DNA from: Bacteroides sp. CAG:545
Lineage (GTDB): Bacteria; Bacteroidota; Bacteroidia; Bacteroidales; UBA932
Assembly (NCBI GenBank): GCA_000432515.1
Contig: HF996035.1
Location: forward strand, 54,237-118,236
Direction: 5' to 3'
DNA: 64,000 nucleotides
Below the pieces are notes generated by a model. It was not told where the DNA came from. It saw only the letters and a list, made by a program, of their open reading frames with translations, and did not search any database. How positions within the stretch are numbered: position 1 is the stretch's first letter; each line of letters starts with the position of its first letter. This document shows, piece after piece, positions 16,586 through 24,892 of this stretch. A program made the translations under genes and the position numbers.

Positions 16586-16639
16586 GTAAGCGTCTCCGCG
16601 GTTACGTCTTGACGCGTTAAGTTTTCAGTATGTTTGGCG

Positions 16640-16754
16640 CACCATGTAAAGTGTTAAGTATCAGCGATTTAACTGTTTTCAGAGTTGCCGAAACCACAAC
16701 TCTGAAAAGCGTTAAAGTGCTGATTTATAGTGATTTGCGCGTCACGCTAAAGTG
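16640..16754. repeat. Palindromic dispersed repeat, copy B
   Basis: Core arms TTTTCAGAGTTG (16676-16687) and CAACTCTGAAAA (16697-16708), 9-nt loop. The outer ~25 bp on each side are also inverted repeats with a few mismatches. Its right end abuts the remnant gene at 16751. Confidence 0.7.
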
Positions 16755-17194
16755 TCCTTGACCTGGACTACAGTTTGATGCTCATCAAGCACACGGATTT
16801 GGATTTGGAGACAGTCATTCTGCTGGACCGGGTGCAGAAGCACAAGCCTATATCGGCCGAGGCGGTGAAGATGCTCCGCAGCAAGCAACTGGTGGAAGGC
16901 AGGAAGAATGCGCTGATTGTGGCCAAATCCATTGCCCAAGCGACGGAGCAGGAAGCGGAGTATAGCAAAGCTAAAGGCTTTAGTAAGGAATTCTGTTGTA
17001 ATCTGATTCTAAAAGCATTGGAAGAACATGATGGCCTTCCGAAATTCAAGATTAACCAACTTCTTTTTGAATATCTTCCTCAGCATCTAACCGAGGAACA
17101 AAAAGATTGGAAGGTATCCAGACTTTTGACAACACTACGAGATTCCGGTGATATTTTTTTGGATACGGGTAAAATCTGGCGAAAATCCAAATAG
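16751..17194 (+). pseudogene. 3' remnant of an ATP-binding/AlbA_2-type protein gene
   Basis: About 147 codons remain open from the TAA at 16748-16750 to the stop at 17194. The sequence (DLETVILLDRVQKHKPISAE, then AVKMLRSKQLVEGRKN) resembles the winged-helix C-terminal part of AlbA_2/Schlafen-type putative DNA-binding, ATP-dependent proteins of ~450-550 residues. The N-terminal AlbA_2 and ATP-binding parts are absent. The frame begins exactly where palindrome copy B ends, suggesting that a rearrangement involving the repeat removed the 5' part. There is no good start codon apart from ATG 16778. Probably non-functional. Confidence 0.6.
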
Positions 17195-17204
17195 GATCAC
17201 AGGA

Positions 17205-17350
17205 AAAAACGCAGGAACTTTAAGCGAAAAACGCAGGAACTTTAAGCGAAGTTCAAGGCGTAAAAAAACATCAACTGGCCTTCTGTGCGGCTGAGTGGTA
17301 GTTTTGCCCTTGAAATTTTAAGTGGGCTTTAAGTGAAAAACGCAGGAACT
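17205..17350 (+). repeat. 22-bp repeat AAAAACGCAGGAACTTTAAGCG
   Basis: Two perfect adjacent units (17205-17226, 17227-17248; each reads AAAAACGCAGG then AACTTTAAGCG) and a partial third at 17331-17350. The interval 17195-17536 has no credible gene. Confidence 0.7.
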
Positions 17351-17491
17351 TCGCAGGAAATCTACACGAACTTTACATGGACAGCCAGTACGTTCAGCTT
17401 TTCCACGGCCGTATTCGCACAAGCGAATCCAATGACGTGAGCAAAAGGAGTGTTTTTAAGTACCTTCGTACCACTTGCCGAAAACGAAAAA

Positions 17492-17511
17492 CCAGCCTCA
17501 GGAGAGACTGG
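17492..17511 (-). terminator. Intrinsic terminator of the broken beta-barrel gene
   Basis: On the minus strand CCAGTCTC-TCCT-GAGGCTGG (one U:G pair) is followed by TTTTTCGTTTTC, about 26 bp past the barrel stop codon. Confidence 0.65.
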
Positions 17512-17536
17512 CCATATATTATCAATCAACTTGGTG

Positions 17537-18193
17537 CTAGAAATAGTAGCGGATTCCTACTGTAGGCTTGATGCCGAGACTGAATTGTACAGCTGAAGTG
17601 GTTGAATAATTATCGGAATCATCACCTTTAATCTTCAGGTAAGCGTAGTCAAGTGACAAAAGATTTACACTCAGCCCGAGATGTGCTGTAGGCCTGAACT
17701 CAAACTGGCCGATGGCGAAATTCATACCGAATCCTGCAACTCCATTTTTCTGGAATTTAGATGAGGTGAGGTCTGATTAATGTTGTCCAAAATAACCGCA
17801 GATGCCGAATTCCGGTGTGTAATACAGATTGCCGGTTACGTTAAGATAGTAAGCTATACTTGGTCCGATAGCAAAAATATTCGTGTTGTCTTTCAGCCAC
17901 TTGCCGTCCTTTTTGCTGGTAGGGGATGAAACCAGTTCGTAACCGAGCGATCCGCTTACTCTCCAGTTGTCTGCAAAGAAATACCCGAATTCGCTGGTCA
18001 GATTGAATTCAGTATCTGATGGCGTGGAATCACCTTTCATGGTTGTCGAGCCGACTGTAACGCTGGTCTTGCTGGATCCTCCGGAAGCGCCTAAAATTCC
18101 ACCCACATACATGTCGCCCCTATTCTGGGCGAACATTGCGCCGCATGTCATAGCTGCGGCCGCTAACGTAACGATAATCCTTTTCATTTTCAT
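17537..18193 (-). pseudogene. Outer-membrane beta-barrel protein gene interrupted by a nonsense codon
   Basis: Residues 1-138 have a Sec signal peptide (ending AMFAQ) and barrel strands (NRGDMYVGGILGASGG, EFGYFFADNWRVSGSLGYEL, IGPSIAYYLNV). A TAA at 17777-17779 interrupts the frame. The same frame then continues without shift for 79 codons (DLTSSKFQKNGVAGFGMNFA) to a typical barrel C-terminus, TVGIRYYF. Rejoined, it is ~218 codons, a normal small OmpA/opacity-like porin. Because only one in-frame stop separates the halves, the inactivation seems recent, or is a sequencing error. Signal peptide and upstream region are duplicated in front of the next gene upstream. Confidence 0.8.
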
Positions 18194-18288
18194 TTTTGCT
18201 TAAAAAAAAGTCCTCCTAAGATAGGAATTATTTTGAGAATGTATAGTCAAAGTTCAGAATTTCCTGCTTGCTACAACGTCTCGAGAAT
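18112..18288. repeat. Direct repeat R1 (~177 bp)
   Basis: It covers, on the minus strand, the last six codons and stop of the GH123-like gene, the intergenic promoter region and the first ~27 codons of the barrel gene. It matches 20019-20194 with about ten differences. Confidence 0.9.
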
Positions 18289-20100
18289 CTTCTTGGCGGC
18301 GTTGATTGCGTTGGCGGCATAGTCTTCGGCGTCGGGGTCTTTGGTCAGGTGACGTATGAAGTCAATGTCCGGCATTACGAACAGGGACAGTGCCTGATTC
18401 AATTTCTGAAGAGACTCCGAGTCGCCGTTTTCTGCGAATTCTGCTTTCAGCACGGCGATTTTACGGAATGCGGTGATGCCGGCTTTAAGACGCTCGAACC
18501 TTATGGATGAGATACCGTCAGGGTAAACAAGATAAGTGTCGCCGGCCGCCCAGCTGGTGAAGCGGCTGTCATTCATAGGGTCGGCAGGCCAGCTGTTGTA
18601 CGCCCATCTCAGGTAGCCGTCCAAACCTTTTGCCGCAATGTACCAGCTCATCCATTCTGCCTGCGCAGGGCCGCTGAACGTGAATGTGTTGGGCCAGGCC
18701 TCCGCACAACTTGTGTACCAGGTGGTAGTCATACCGTTCTTTCTGCGCCTCTCCACTGCACCCTCAGGAAAATTCTGCTCCATCGGAATACAATAGTAGT
18801 CGAGTACATCCAGCAGTTCCTCGTGGCAGTTTCCGGCGAATGCAATCTTGAAATCAGAGTCAGCCTTTTTGATTACACTTACAGCATCGAGCATATGCTG
18901 CATCGGACGCTCGTCCATAGCTATCATGGTGATGTCAAACCATCCTTTCTCCTTGAGATGAGAGGCGAATGAACGGAGCATGACAGTCCAGAACTGCTCA
19001 TACTCAGGCTCTCCAGGTTTTGCGCTCAGGAATCGGAAAGCATTTGCCGCCTGGTCGAAGTACTGGAACGACAGCCTCCACGGAATCATTGAATAACAGT
19101 TTATCTGGCTGTCCACACCTAAACTCATCATGAATTCCACCCATTTGTCAAACACAGTGTAGTCGAACCACCATGAACCATCTGCCTTCTTCAGCCAAGT
19201 AACCATACTCTCGAACGGGTCGTAAGTCTGGCCGTTCCACGGCTTGTGCATGATTGAAGTCGTGATGACCTTGCCGCCGGCATCAGCGTACTGCTTCATA
19301 ATCGGCCGCATAAGAGCAAAATGCTCATCGCTGAAAGGTTCCACGTCATAATATCTCGAAACAGCATAAGGATTCTGCCAGAGGTCGAGATGGAACGGGT
19401 TTTCGGCAGGAAGCGTATGCTCTGATACCTCAATGTCGATGTTCAGGTCTGAAACAGACTTTCCGCCGGACATAAATGAAATCTTTCCCCTGTATGTACC
19501 TGCCTGCACATCACGCGGTACATTTATCTTGACCCAAACCGGCTGGGCACTGCCCTTTTTCATTGACAATGAACGCTCTATGTAATTTATCGGGTCGGCA
19601 ACATAAGACGAGTCGAATTCGGAATTGATCCTCTCACCGCATCCTCCGCAACCGTCCTTGTTGATTTCATCCGTCATCACGAATCCCACAAATCCGGTCT
19701 CGACAGCGCTTGACGGAATTATAGTCTTGCCTGACCTCAGCTCGCCGGCCTCAACAGAAAGACAGTCAATGTCCTTTTCAGAACATACCAGAGCCTGCGC
19801 ATAAACCTCTTCGCCCCTCCATGCTGACAGAGTCAATGTCCTGGTCAAGACAGACAAGTCACCGATTTCGGAATAATGCTGAGGGTACCTGGTATCGGTA
19901 TTTCCCCAGCCGACAGCGATCTGCCCAGGTATAGGGGAGACGATATCAGACAGTCTTACATAATATGGCAGCCTCTCTATAGGAACATCGGTCTCTATCA
20001 CGCAAGGGCCGACGTGTATATCGCCCCTGTTCTGGGCGAACATTGCGCCGCATGTCATAGCTACGGCCGCTAACGTAATGATAAACCTTTTCATTTTCAT
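18271..20100 (-). CDS. GH123-like (DUF4091) glycosidase fused to a porin signal peptide
   Basis: Residues 1-~31 are nearly identical to the signal peptide and first mature residues of the downstream barrel protein (ends AMFAQNRGDIHVG). From PCVIETDVPIERLPYYVRL on, the protein is a beta-sandwich then TIM-barrel of the GH123/DUF4091 type: LDLWQNPYAVSRYYDVEPFS, MIAMDERPMQHM (an Asp-Glu pair as in GH123 beta-N-acetylgalactosaminidases, near residues 385-386) and YLRWAYNSWPADPM. It would release GalNAc-type sugars, but specificity is unproven. Total 609 residues. The body is full length, so the chimera is probably secreted by Sec to the periplasm rather than lipid-anchored. It shares strand and a duplicated 83-bp intergenic region with the barrel gene. 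Confidence 0.82.
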   Translation of the reverse strand: MKMKRFIITLAAVAMTCGAMFAQNRGDIHVGPCVIETDVPIERLPYYVRLSDIVSPIPGQIAVGWGNTDTRYPQHYSEIGDLSVLTRTLTLSAWRGEEVYAQALVCSEKDIDCLSVEAGELRSGKTIIPSSAVETGFVGFVMTDEINKDGCGGCGERINSEFDSSYVADPINYIERSLSMKKGSAQPVWVKINVPRDVQAGTYRGKISFMSGGKSVSDLNIDIEVSEHTLPAENPFHLDLWQNPYAVSRYYDVEPFSDEHFALMRPIMKQYADAGGKVITTSIMHKPWNGQTYDPFESMVTWLKKADGSWWFDYTVFDKWVEFMMSLGVDSQINCYSMIPWRLSFQYFDQAANAFRFLSAKPGEPEYEQFWTVMLRSFASHLKEKGWFDITMIAMDERPMQHMLDAVSVIKKADSDFKIAFAGNCHEELLDVLDYYCIPMEQNFPEGAVERRRKNGMTTTWYTSCAEAWPNTFTFSGPAQAEWMSWYIAAKGLDGYLRWAYNSWPADPMNDSRFTSWAAGDTYLVYPDGISSIRFERLKAGITAFRKIAVLKAEFAENGDSESLQKLNQALSLFVMPDIDFIRHLTKDPDAEDYAANAINAAKKILETL

Positions 20101-20194
20101 TTTTGCTTTAAAAAAGTCCGCCTAAGATAGGAATTATTTTGAGAATGTATGGTCAAAGTTCAGAATCTCCTGCTTGCTACAACGTCTCGAGAAT
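20019..20194. repeat. Direct repeat R2 (~176 bp)
   Basis: Second copy of R1. It supplies the promoter region and signal peptide of the GH123-like gene, preceded by an orphan fragment of that gene's own last six codons (ILETL and stop). Its outer end touches palindrome copy C. Confidence 0.9.
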
Positions 20195-20317
20195 GAGATT
20201 GCGCAGCGCGTAATCTTCTGAATGTCAACGATATAACCATTTTCAGAGTTGCGAAAATTACAACTCTGAAAAGTGCTAAAGTGCTGAGTTATAGCGACTT
20301 GCGCGTCGCGCTAAATG
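20195..20317. repeat. Palindromic dispersed repeat, copy C
   Basis: Core arms TTTTCAGAGTTG (20240-20251) and CAACTCTGAAAA (20261-20272) with a 9-nt loop. The left flank GCGCGTAATCTTCTGA matches copy A, and the right flank (AAAGTGCTGAGTTATAGCGA) matches copy B. Confidence 0.7.
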
Positions 20318-20336
20318 ACCAGCGATCATAGTCCGA

Positions 20337-20361
20337 TAAGCGTCTCCGCAGTTACGTCTTG
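20337..20361. repeat. 25-bp module shared with 16587-16611
   Basis: The 25 bases starting TAAGCGTCTCCGC differ at one position from 16587-16611. Both copies lie within 65 bp of a palindromic element. The rest of 20318-20522 holds no gene that I can support. Confidence 0.6.
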
Positions 20362-20522
20362 TCCGCCCCTTTGCCAAACTCCAGGAATCATCTCCCGCTG
20401 TCGCCCTTCCGGGGTGACAGCCATTTTGCGGCACTCCAGAAGTTGCCACCACGCTGAAGCCTGGCACCAATACCTGAAATCAAGGTGCCGAAAACGAAAT
20501 GCCAGACTTTTTGGCATAAGGA

Positions 20523-20660
20523 ATGCACACGAAAAAATTCGGCCGGAAGGCGACAGAAGCCGTGTTGGCTAAGGTGTACACCGGTCCGACCGAATTTACG
20601 AAGAATGTGGATGCAGTCAGTCAGTTTAAGACTGAGCTGGTAGCCGGAATGCTGGAATGA
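20523..20660 (+). CDS. Possible 45-residue ORF overlapping the EF-hand protein gene
   Basis: ATG 20523 to TGA 20658-20660; the product (KFGRKATEAVLAKVYTGPTE, then FTKNVDAVSQFKTELVAGML) has ordinary protein-like composition and codon use, but no family is recognised. It overlaps the 3' end of the opposite-strand gene by 35 bp. It could be the end of a gene truncated by rearrangement in this unstable stretch. Confidence 0.3.
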   Translation: MHTKKFGRKATEAVLAKVYTGPTEFTKNVDAVSQFKTELVAGMLE

Positions 20661-22779
20661 AGTCCAGGCAGCCGCAGAAAATGAAGTCCAGACAGCCGCA
20701 GAAATAGAGAACTGCGAAGGCGGCGATGAGAAGGAGGATTATGACTATAGGAAGCCATATCTTCCACGCCGCAGTCTTCTGCTTGTAAGGGTCCGCGAGT
20801 CTGAGTTTCGGATATTTGGCAATGCTTGTGAGCTTGCCGCCGAATACTACATTCACGAGGACCTTTGAGTTTATGGCCCAGCCGTTGGCGTTGAGGACAG
20901 GTCCGAGATTGCGCTTGCGGAGCTTGGTCCACGCGATGAAGCAGGACGGGCCGGAAATCACGAGCAGAAGTCCGAGCGTCATCAGCAGGAGCTTTTCGCC
21001 AGGAGTCGAGGCAATGACCGTCGCAATATCGGTGATGGCCGTGCTTATGTATCCCAATGCCATGCCTAAGGCAGCGAAAATACCGGCGAACTTGGCGATG
21101 TCGAATATCTGTTTCTTGTCGATCGGGGCAGCGGCTCCGGCAGCGGCAGGCGCTGTAGCAGCGACATTCTGAAGCTGTCCCTGAAGCTCAGAATTGATCT
21201 TGGCATCCTTGTCGGCAGCCGACTTGTTGATGATTCGCTCGCAGAACTCCCAGGCCTTGCGGTATGGAGCCCAGAATGCATGCTTGATGCTTACTGGATT
21301 GTCCACAACCTTCGTGATGACGGCATCGTAATCGTTGCCCTGAAGATCGTAGAAAATACCGTTCTTGCCAGGTCGCAGGTCATTGATATCACCGTCTGTC
21401 ATCACTGCTACCGCGTCCATCGACTTTCCGAGTTTTTTGGATGAACACTTGAAATAAATCAGGAAAATGCCGCTGAGCTTCGCCATGTCAGAGTGCTTGG
21501 ACATATCTGCAACCCTGATGCACAGGTCGCAGCATCTCTGGTCAATGTAGAGCTGGCCGAGCTCGAACACGGCACGCACACCCGGCGCTCTCGAATAGAA
21601 ATCAGAGAAAAGCACGAAATTCTTCAGGAGCCTGTAAAGGTCTCTGTAGTAGAGCATCAGCTTCTTCACTTCATCGATTGAGTCGGACTCTGCTTTCACT
21701 GCCTTGTCCTTTTCCACAAGGGCAAGCAACTCGTCTTTTCTGTTCTCCTTCAGAATCTCCTCCACTCTTTCGATACCGAGACTTTCCACCTCACAGCCTG
21801 CCTTGGAACCAATCCAGGAAGCATAAGCATTGAACTTGCCGAGAATGGCATTCCATTCTTTCTCATTGATTCCCTCCTTGTTTTCAGGGGTGAAGTCCAA
21901 TGTCAATGCGAGGAACTTGTCGAATGCAGGCTTCCAGGCAGGGTTGATTCCACCGAAAGGAAGAATTCCGTTCTCTGTCGGCTTGGCTATCGGGCAGGAA
22001 GCGATCGAGTCAATGTCAGTTACAGCCACATTGACAGATTCCGCTACGGTCTTGTCGAAAGACAGAAGTCTGCATCTTGTGAAAAAGTCCGATATCTTGT
22101 CTTTTACGGCATTGCAGGCCTCGTATGCCGCTGCGGTATTGTCACCGAAAGGTAGAATCTCTGCATTGGCCTGGTCCTTCCACTGGGCGTACTCGGCGCA
22201 AGCATTGTAGAATTTCTCGATCAGTTCCGCAGTGATTCCGGACTCTCCGCTTCTGTCTGATTCAGAACCGATTGTGGCAATGCAGTCGGCGATTGTCCGT
22301 GCCTGAGCCTCGTTGTCAGCAGTTACGGATGTGATAATGCCGTCGCCATTGAATTTGGTGCCGGTGAAAATCGCTTTTGTATCCAATGCATCCTCTACGC
22401 TGATTTCCTGCTTGTCCAGTCCGAGATTCCTGAGAATCTGGCGGGTAGAGTCGTACAGCTTTTTGCCGTTTTCATTGTCAGTATTTATCTGATCCAGACT
22501 CAGTACGCTGTCGCCTTTAAGTATAAGGTCTTTGTCCTTGATGACGGAGGTCAGCCACTGCGCGGCCTGGACCACCTCGTTCACCATTATTTTTCCATCG
22601 TGTTCTGTGTCAATGAGATCGAGCGTCTGTCTGTCGAATTCGAGTCCGTCCACAGGGCAGCTTAGCACGGTCCAGAGTTTCTGGTCCAACTCGCCGAGAT
22701 GGGCGATGTCTTCTCCGGATGCGATTTTTACGCGGATTGCCCCGCCGAGGGAGCAATATTGCCAATCGTATGATGCCAT
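20626..22779 (-). CDS. EF-hand-containing membrane protein of unknown function
   Basis: The function is unknown. ATG 22779 (MASYDWQYCS) is a better start than an in-frame ATG 36 bp upstream; 717 residues. Near residue 57, DTEHDGKIMVNE fits the EF-hand calcium loop, and FNGDGIITSV near 143 is a second, degenerate loop. The middle is long and helical. The C-terminal ~170 residues have an Ala/Pro linker and three hydrophobic helices (IFAALGMALGYIS, LLLMTLGLLLVIS, IWLPIVIILLLIAAFAVLYF). The final residues CGCLDFIFCGCLDFIPAF arise from a 24-bp tandem duplication, so the natural end was probably shorter. A calcium-responsive membrane role is only a guess. Confidence 0.7.
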   Translation of the reverse strand: MASYDWQYCSLGGAIRVKIASGEDIAHLGELDQKLWTVLSCPVDGLEFDRQTLDLIDTEHDGKIMVNEVVQAAQWLTSVIKDKDLILKGDSVLSLDQINTDNENGKKLYDSTRQILRNLGLDKQEISVEDALDTKAIFTGTKFNGDGIITSVTADNEAQARTIADCIATIGSESDRSGESGITAELIEKFYNACAEYAQWKDQANAEILPFGDNTAAAYEACNAVKDKISDFFTRCRLLSFDKTVAESVNVAVTDIDSIASCPIAKPTENGILPFGGINPAWKPAFDKFLALTLDFTPENKEGINEKEWNAILGKFNAYASWIGSKAGCEVESLGIERVEEILKENRKDELLALVEKDKAVKAESDSIDEVKKLMLYYRDLYRLLKNFVLFSDFYSRAPGVRAVFELGQLYIDQRCCDLCIRVADMSKHSDMAKLSGIFLIYFKCSSKKLGKSMDAVAVMTDGDINDLRPGKNGIFYDLQGNDYDAVITKVVDNPVSIKHAFWAPYRKAWEFCERIINKSAADKDAKINSELQGQLQNVAATAPAAAGAAAPIDKKQIFDIAKFAGIFAALGMALGYISTAITDIATVIASTPGEKLLLMTLGLLLVISGPSCFIAWTKLRKRNLGPVLNANGWAINSKVLVNVVFGGKLTSIAKYPKLRLADPYKQKTAAWKIWLPIVIILLLIAAFAVLYFCGCLDFIFCGCLDFIPAFRLPAQS
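20658..20706. repeat. 24-bp tandem duplication in the 3' end of the EF-hand gene
   Basis: The unit ATGAAGTCCAGGCAGCCGCA plus GAAA occurs twice with one difference. It duplicates the FCGCLDFI segment at the protein C-terminus. Confidence 0.75.
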
Positions 22780-22851
22780 AGTTATGTAGTTTTTTGATAT
22801 TTTCTGATTCCGCAAATTTCATATAATTATCTGAAAATACAAGGATTTTAC

Positions 22852-22859
22852 TATATTTG
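22852..22859 (+). promoter_or_regulatory. Putative -7 element for holA
   Basis: TATATTTG matches TAnnTTTG, 43 bp before the holA ATG in the divergent interval. Confidence 0.5.
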
Positions 22860-22902
22860 CTCGATTGGAGTATTATAAATTATTTTTAACCGGCGACAGC
22901 AG

Positions 22903-23943
22903 ATGGCGAAGTACGCGGATACAGAAGAGAAGTGCAGACAGATCATAACGGATGTCAGGAACGGGGTGTTCGCTCCGATTTATCTGCTTATGGGCAGTGA
23001 ACCGTATTATCCGGAACTTGTTTGTGGAGAGATAGTTAAAAATGCATTGACCGAAACTGAGAGGGACTTCAACCAGTCCATATATTATGGTATCGACGCG
23101 GTGGTGGATGATGTCGTTTCGGAGGCGAGGAGCTATCCTGTCATGGCGGAGAGGCGTCTCGTTGTCCTTAAGGAAGCACAGAATGTGAAGGAGAGGGATA
23201 TGGAGCCGCTCGCACAATATGCGGTCGAGCCGATGGACAGTACTGTCCTGGTGCTTCTGCTGCACGGAGCGTCGCTGGACAAGCGCAAATCCCTGTACAA
23301 GGCCATTTCCAAATGCGGTGTGGTGCTGGAGTCTGAGTCAATGCGGGATTACGAAATGCCCCAGTGGATTACATCATATTACAAGAAACTCGGACTGCAG
23401 ATAGCCCCTGACGCGGCTGCACTGTTTGCGGAATATGCCGGAGTGGACATTGACAAGATAGTTCTCGAGACCGACAAGCTCCGCAGAAGTCTTCCGGAGG
23501 GAACAGTGGCGGTGACTGCGGCTGACATTGAAAAGAATGTGGGCATCAGCAGACAGTTCAGCGTATTCGAATTGACCAAGACATTGGCCTATAGGCAGGC
23601 GCCGAAGGCTTTGAAGATCGCGGCGAATATCGGGTCCAGTCCGAAGTTCGTCATGTTGATGACTACCAGCGCATTATATGCGTATTTCTATAAAATTCTC
23701 AGACTGCACGCTGCATTGATGAAGAATCCGAGACTCTCCAACGGGGAGAAGGCCAAGCTGCTCGGAGTGTCACCTTATTTTATGGATGAATATGAGGCGG
23801 CTGCACGGAATTATCCTGTGAAAAAGTGTATGCAGATAGTGTCTCTGCTCGAGGAATATGACTTTAGAGGAAAGGGAGGAGACGGAGAGAGTGTTCCGCC
23901 GGCCGAACTGCTGATGGAGCTGGTTTCCAAGATATTGAACTGA
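22903..23943 (+). CDS. holA: DNA polymerase III subunit delta
   Basis: Clamp-loader subunit that opens the sliding clamp. The 346 residues show the HolA pattern: N-terminal PIYLLMGSEPYYPE, the central STVLVLLLHGASLDKRKSLYK, then AALFAEYAGVDIDKIVLETDKL and the collar domain ending ELLMELVSKIL. The Walker-like site is degenerate, as is normal for delta. It is followed 22 bp later by an ABC exporter on the same strand. Cytoplasmic. Confidence 0.88.
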   Translation: MAKYADTEEKCRQIITDVRNGVFAPIYLLMGSEPYYPELVCGEIVKNALTETERDFNQSIYYGIDAVVDDVVSEARSYPVMAERRLVVLKEAQNVKERDMEPLAQYAVEPMDSTVLVLLLHGASLDKRKSLYKAISKCGVVLESESMRDYEMPQWITSYYKKLGLQIAPDAAALFAEYAGVDIDKIVLETDKLRRSLPEGTVAVTAADIEKNVGISRQFSVFELTKTLAYRQAPKALKIAANIGSSPKFVMLMTTSALYAYFYKILRLHAALMKNPRLSNGEKAKLLGVSPYFMDEYEAAARNYPVKKCMQIVSLLEEYDFRGKGGDGESVPPAELLMELVSKILN

Positions 23944-23965
23944 ACAACTGAAACTACTTATATAA

Positions 23966-24880
23966 ATGGCATTAATTGAATGTAAGAACGTCTGCAAGAA
24001 CTTCGGGTCGAAAGTGGCATTGGACAATGTCAGCCTCGATGTCCCGGAAGGCAAGATCTATGGCCTTCTCGGTCCTAACGGAGCGGGCAAGACCACTATG
24101 ATCAGAATCATAAACAGAATCACTATACCGAATTCCGGCGAAGTCCTGTTCAACGGCCGCCCTATCACCCAGCGTGATGTGGAGAAGATCGGCTATCTCC
24201 CTGAGGAGCGCGGACTTTACCGTAAGATGGAGGTCGGCGACCAGGCCATGTATCTGGCCCAGCTCAAGGGGATGAGCGAGAAGGATGCCCGCGCGGAGCT
24301 GAAGAAATGGTTCGTGAAATTCGGCATCCAGGACTGGTGGAAGAAGAAGGTGGAGGAACTCTCCAAGGGTATGGCGCAGAAGGTCCAGTTCATCACCACT
24401 GTCGTGCACAAGCCGTCGCTGATGATATTGGACGAGCCGTTTTCCGGTTTTGATCCTGTCAATGCAGAGCTCATCCGGAAAGAAATTCTGGAACTGAAAG
24501 AGCAGGGGGCGACCATCATCCTTTCCACCCACAATATGGAGTCGGTCGAGGAACTGTGCGACAATATCGCATTGATAAACAAGTCCCATCTGGTGCTTTC
24601 CGGCGGAGTGGATGAAATCCGCAGACAATACGGAAACAATCACGTGGAACTCATCTATTCCGGAGAAAACGCATTGGCTCCGGTCGAGGGCCTGTTCTCG
24701 GTCATTTCCGATGCTGATGACAACGGCCGCCATACGGCTGTGCTTTCGCTCGATCACGAAGGGCTTGGCAATGAGGTGCTTACGGCAGTGATAGGCCAGG
24801 GTCTGCTCGTGAATTCATTCAAAGAACTGCTTCCGAGAATGAATGACATATTCATCAAACTGGTTACAGAGGGCAAATAA
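23966..24880 (+). CDS. ABC transporter ATP-binding protein (NatA-like)
   Basis: Walker A GPNGAGKTT (near 36), signature LSKGMAQKVQF (near 138), Walker B LMILDEPFSGFDP and the H-loop STHNMESVEELC. The ~75-residue C-terminal extension is typical of NatA/YhaQ-type exporter ATPases. The 304 residues pair with the ABC-2 permease starting 12 bp downstream. The substrate is unknown; sodium or drug export is the usual annotation but is not shown here. Confidence 0.92.
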   Translation: MALIECKNVCKNFGSKVALDNVSLDVPEGKIYGLLGPNGAGKTTMIRIINRITIPNSGEVLFNGRPITQRDVEKIGYLPEERGLYRKMEVGDQAMYLAQLKGMSEKDARAELKKWFVKFGIQDWWKKKVEELSKGMAQKVQFITTVVHKPSLMILDEPFSGFDPVNAELIRKEILELKEQGATIILSTHNMESVEELCDNIALINKSHLVLSGGVDEIRRQYGNNHVELIYSGENALAPVEGLFSVISDADDNGRHTAVLSLDHEGLGNEVLTAVIGQGLLVNSFKELLPRMNDIFIKLVTEGK

Positions 24881-24892
24881 AATCGGGAAATC

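Noticed and set aside
17537..18193. Frameshift in the beta-barrel gene
   Set aside because: The distance between the halves is a multiple of three and the same frame continues; the break is a nonsense codon.
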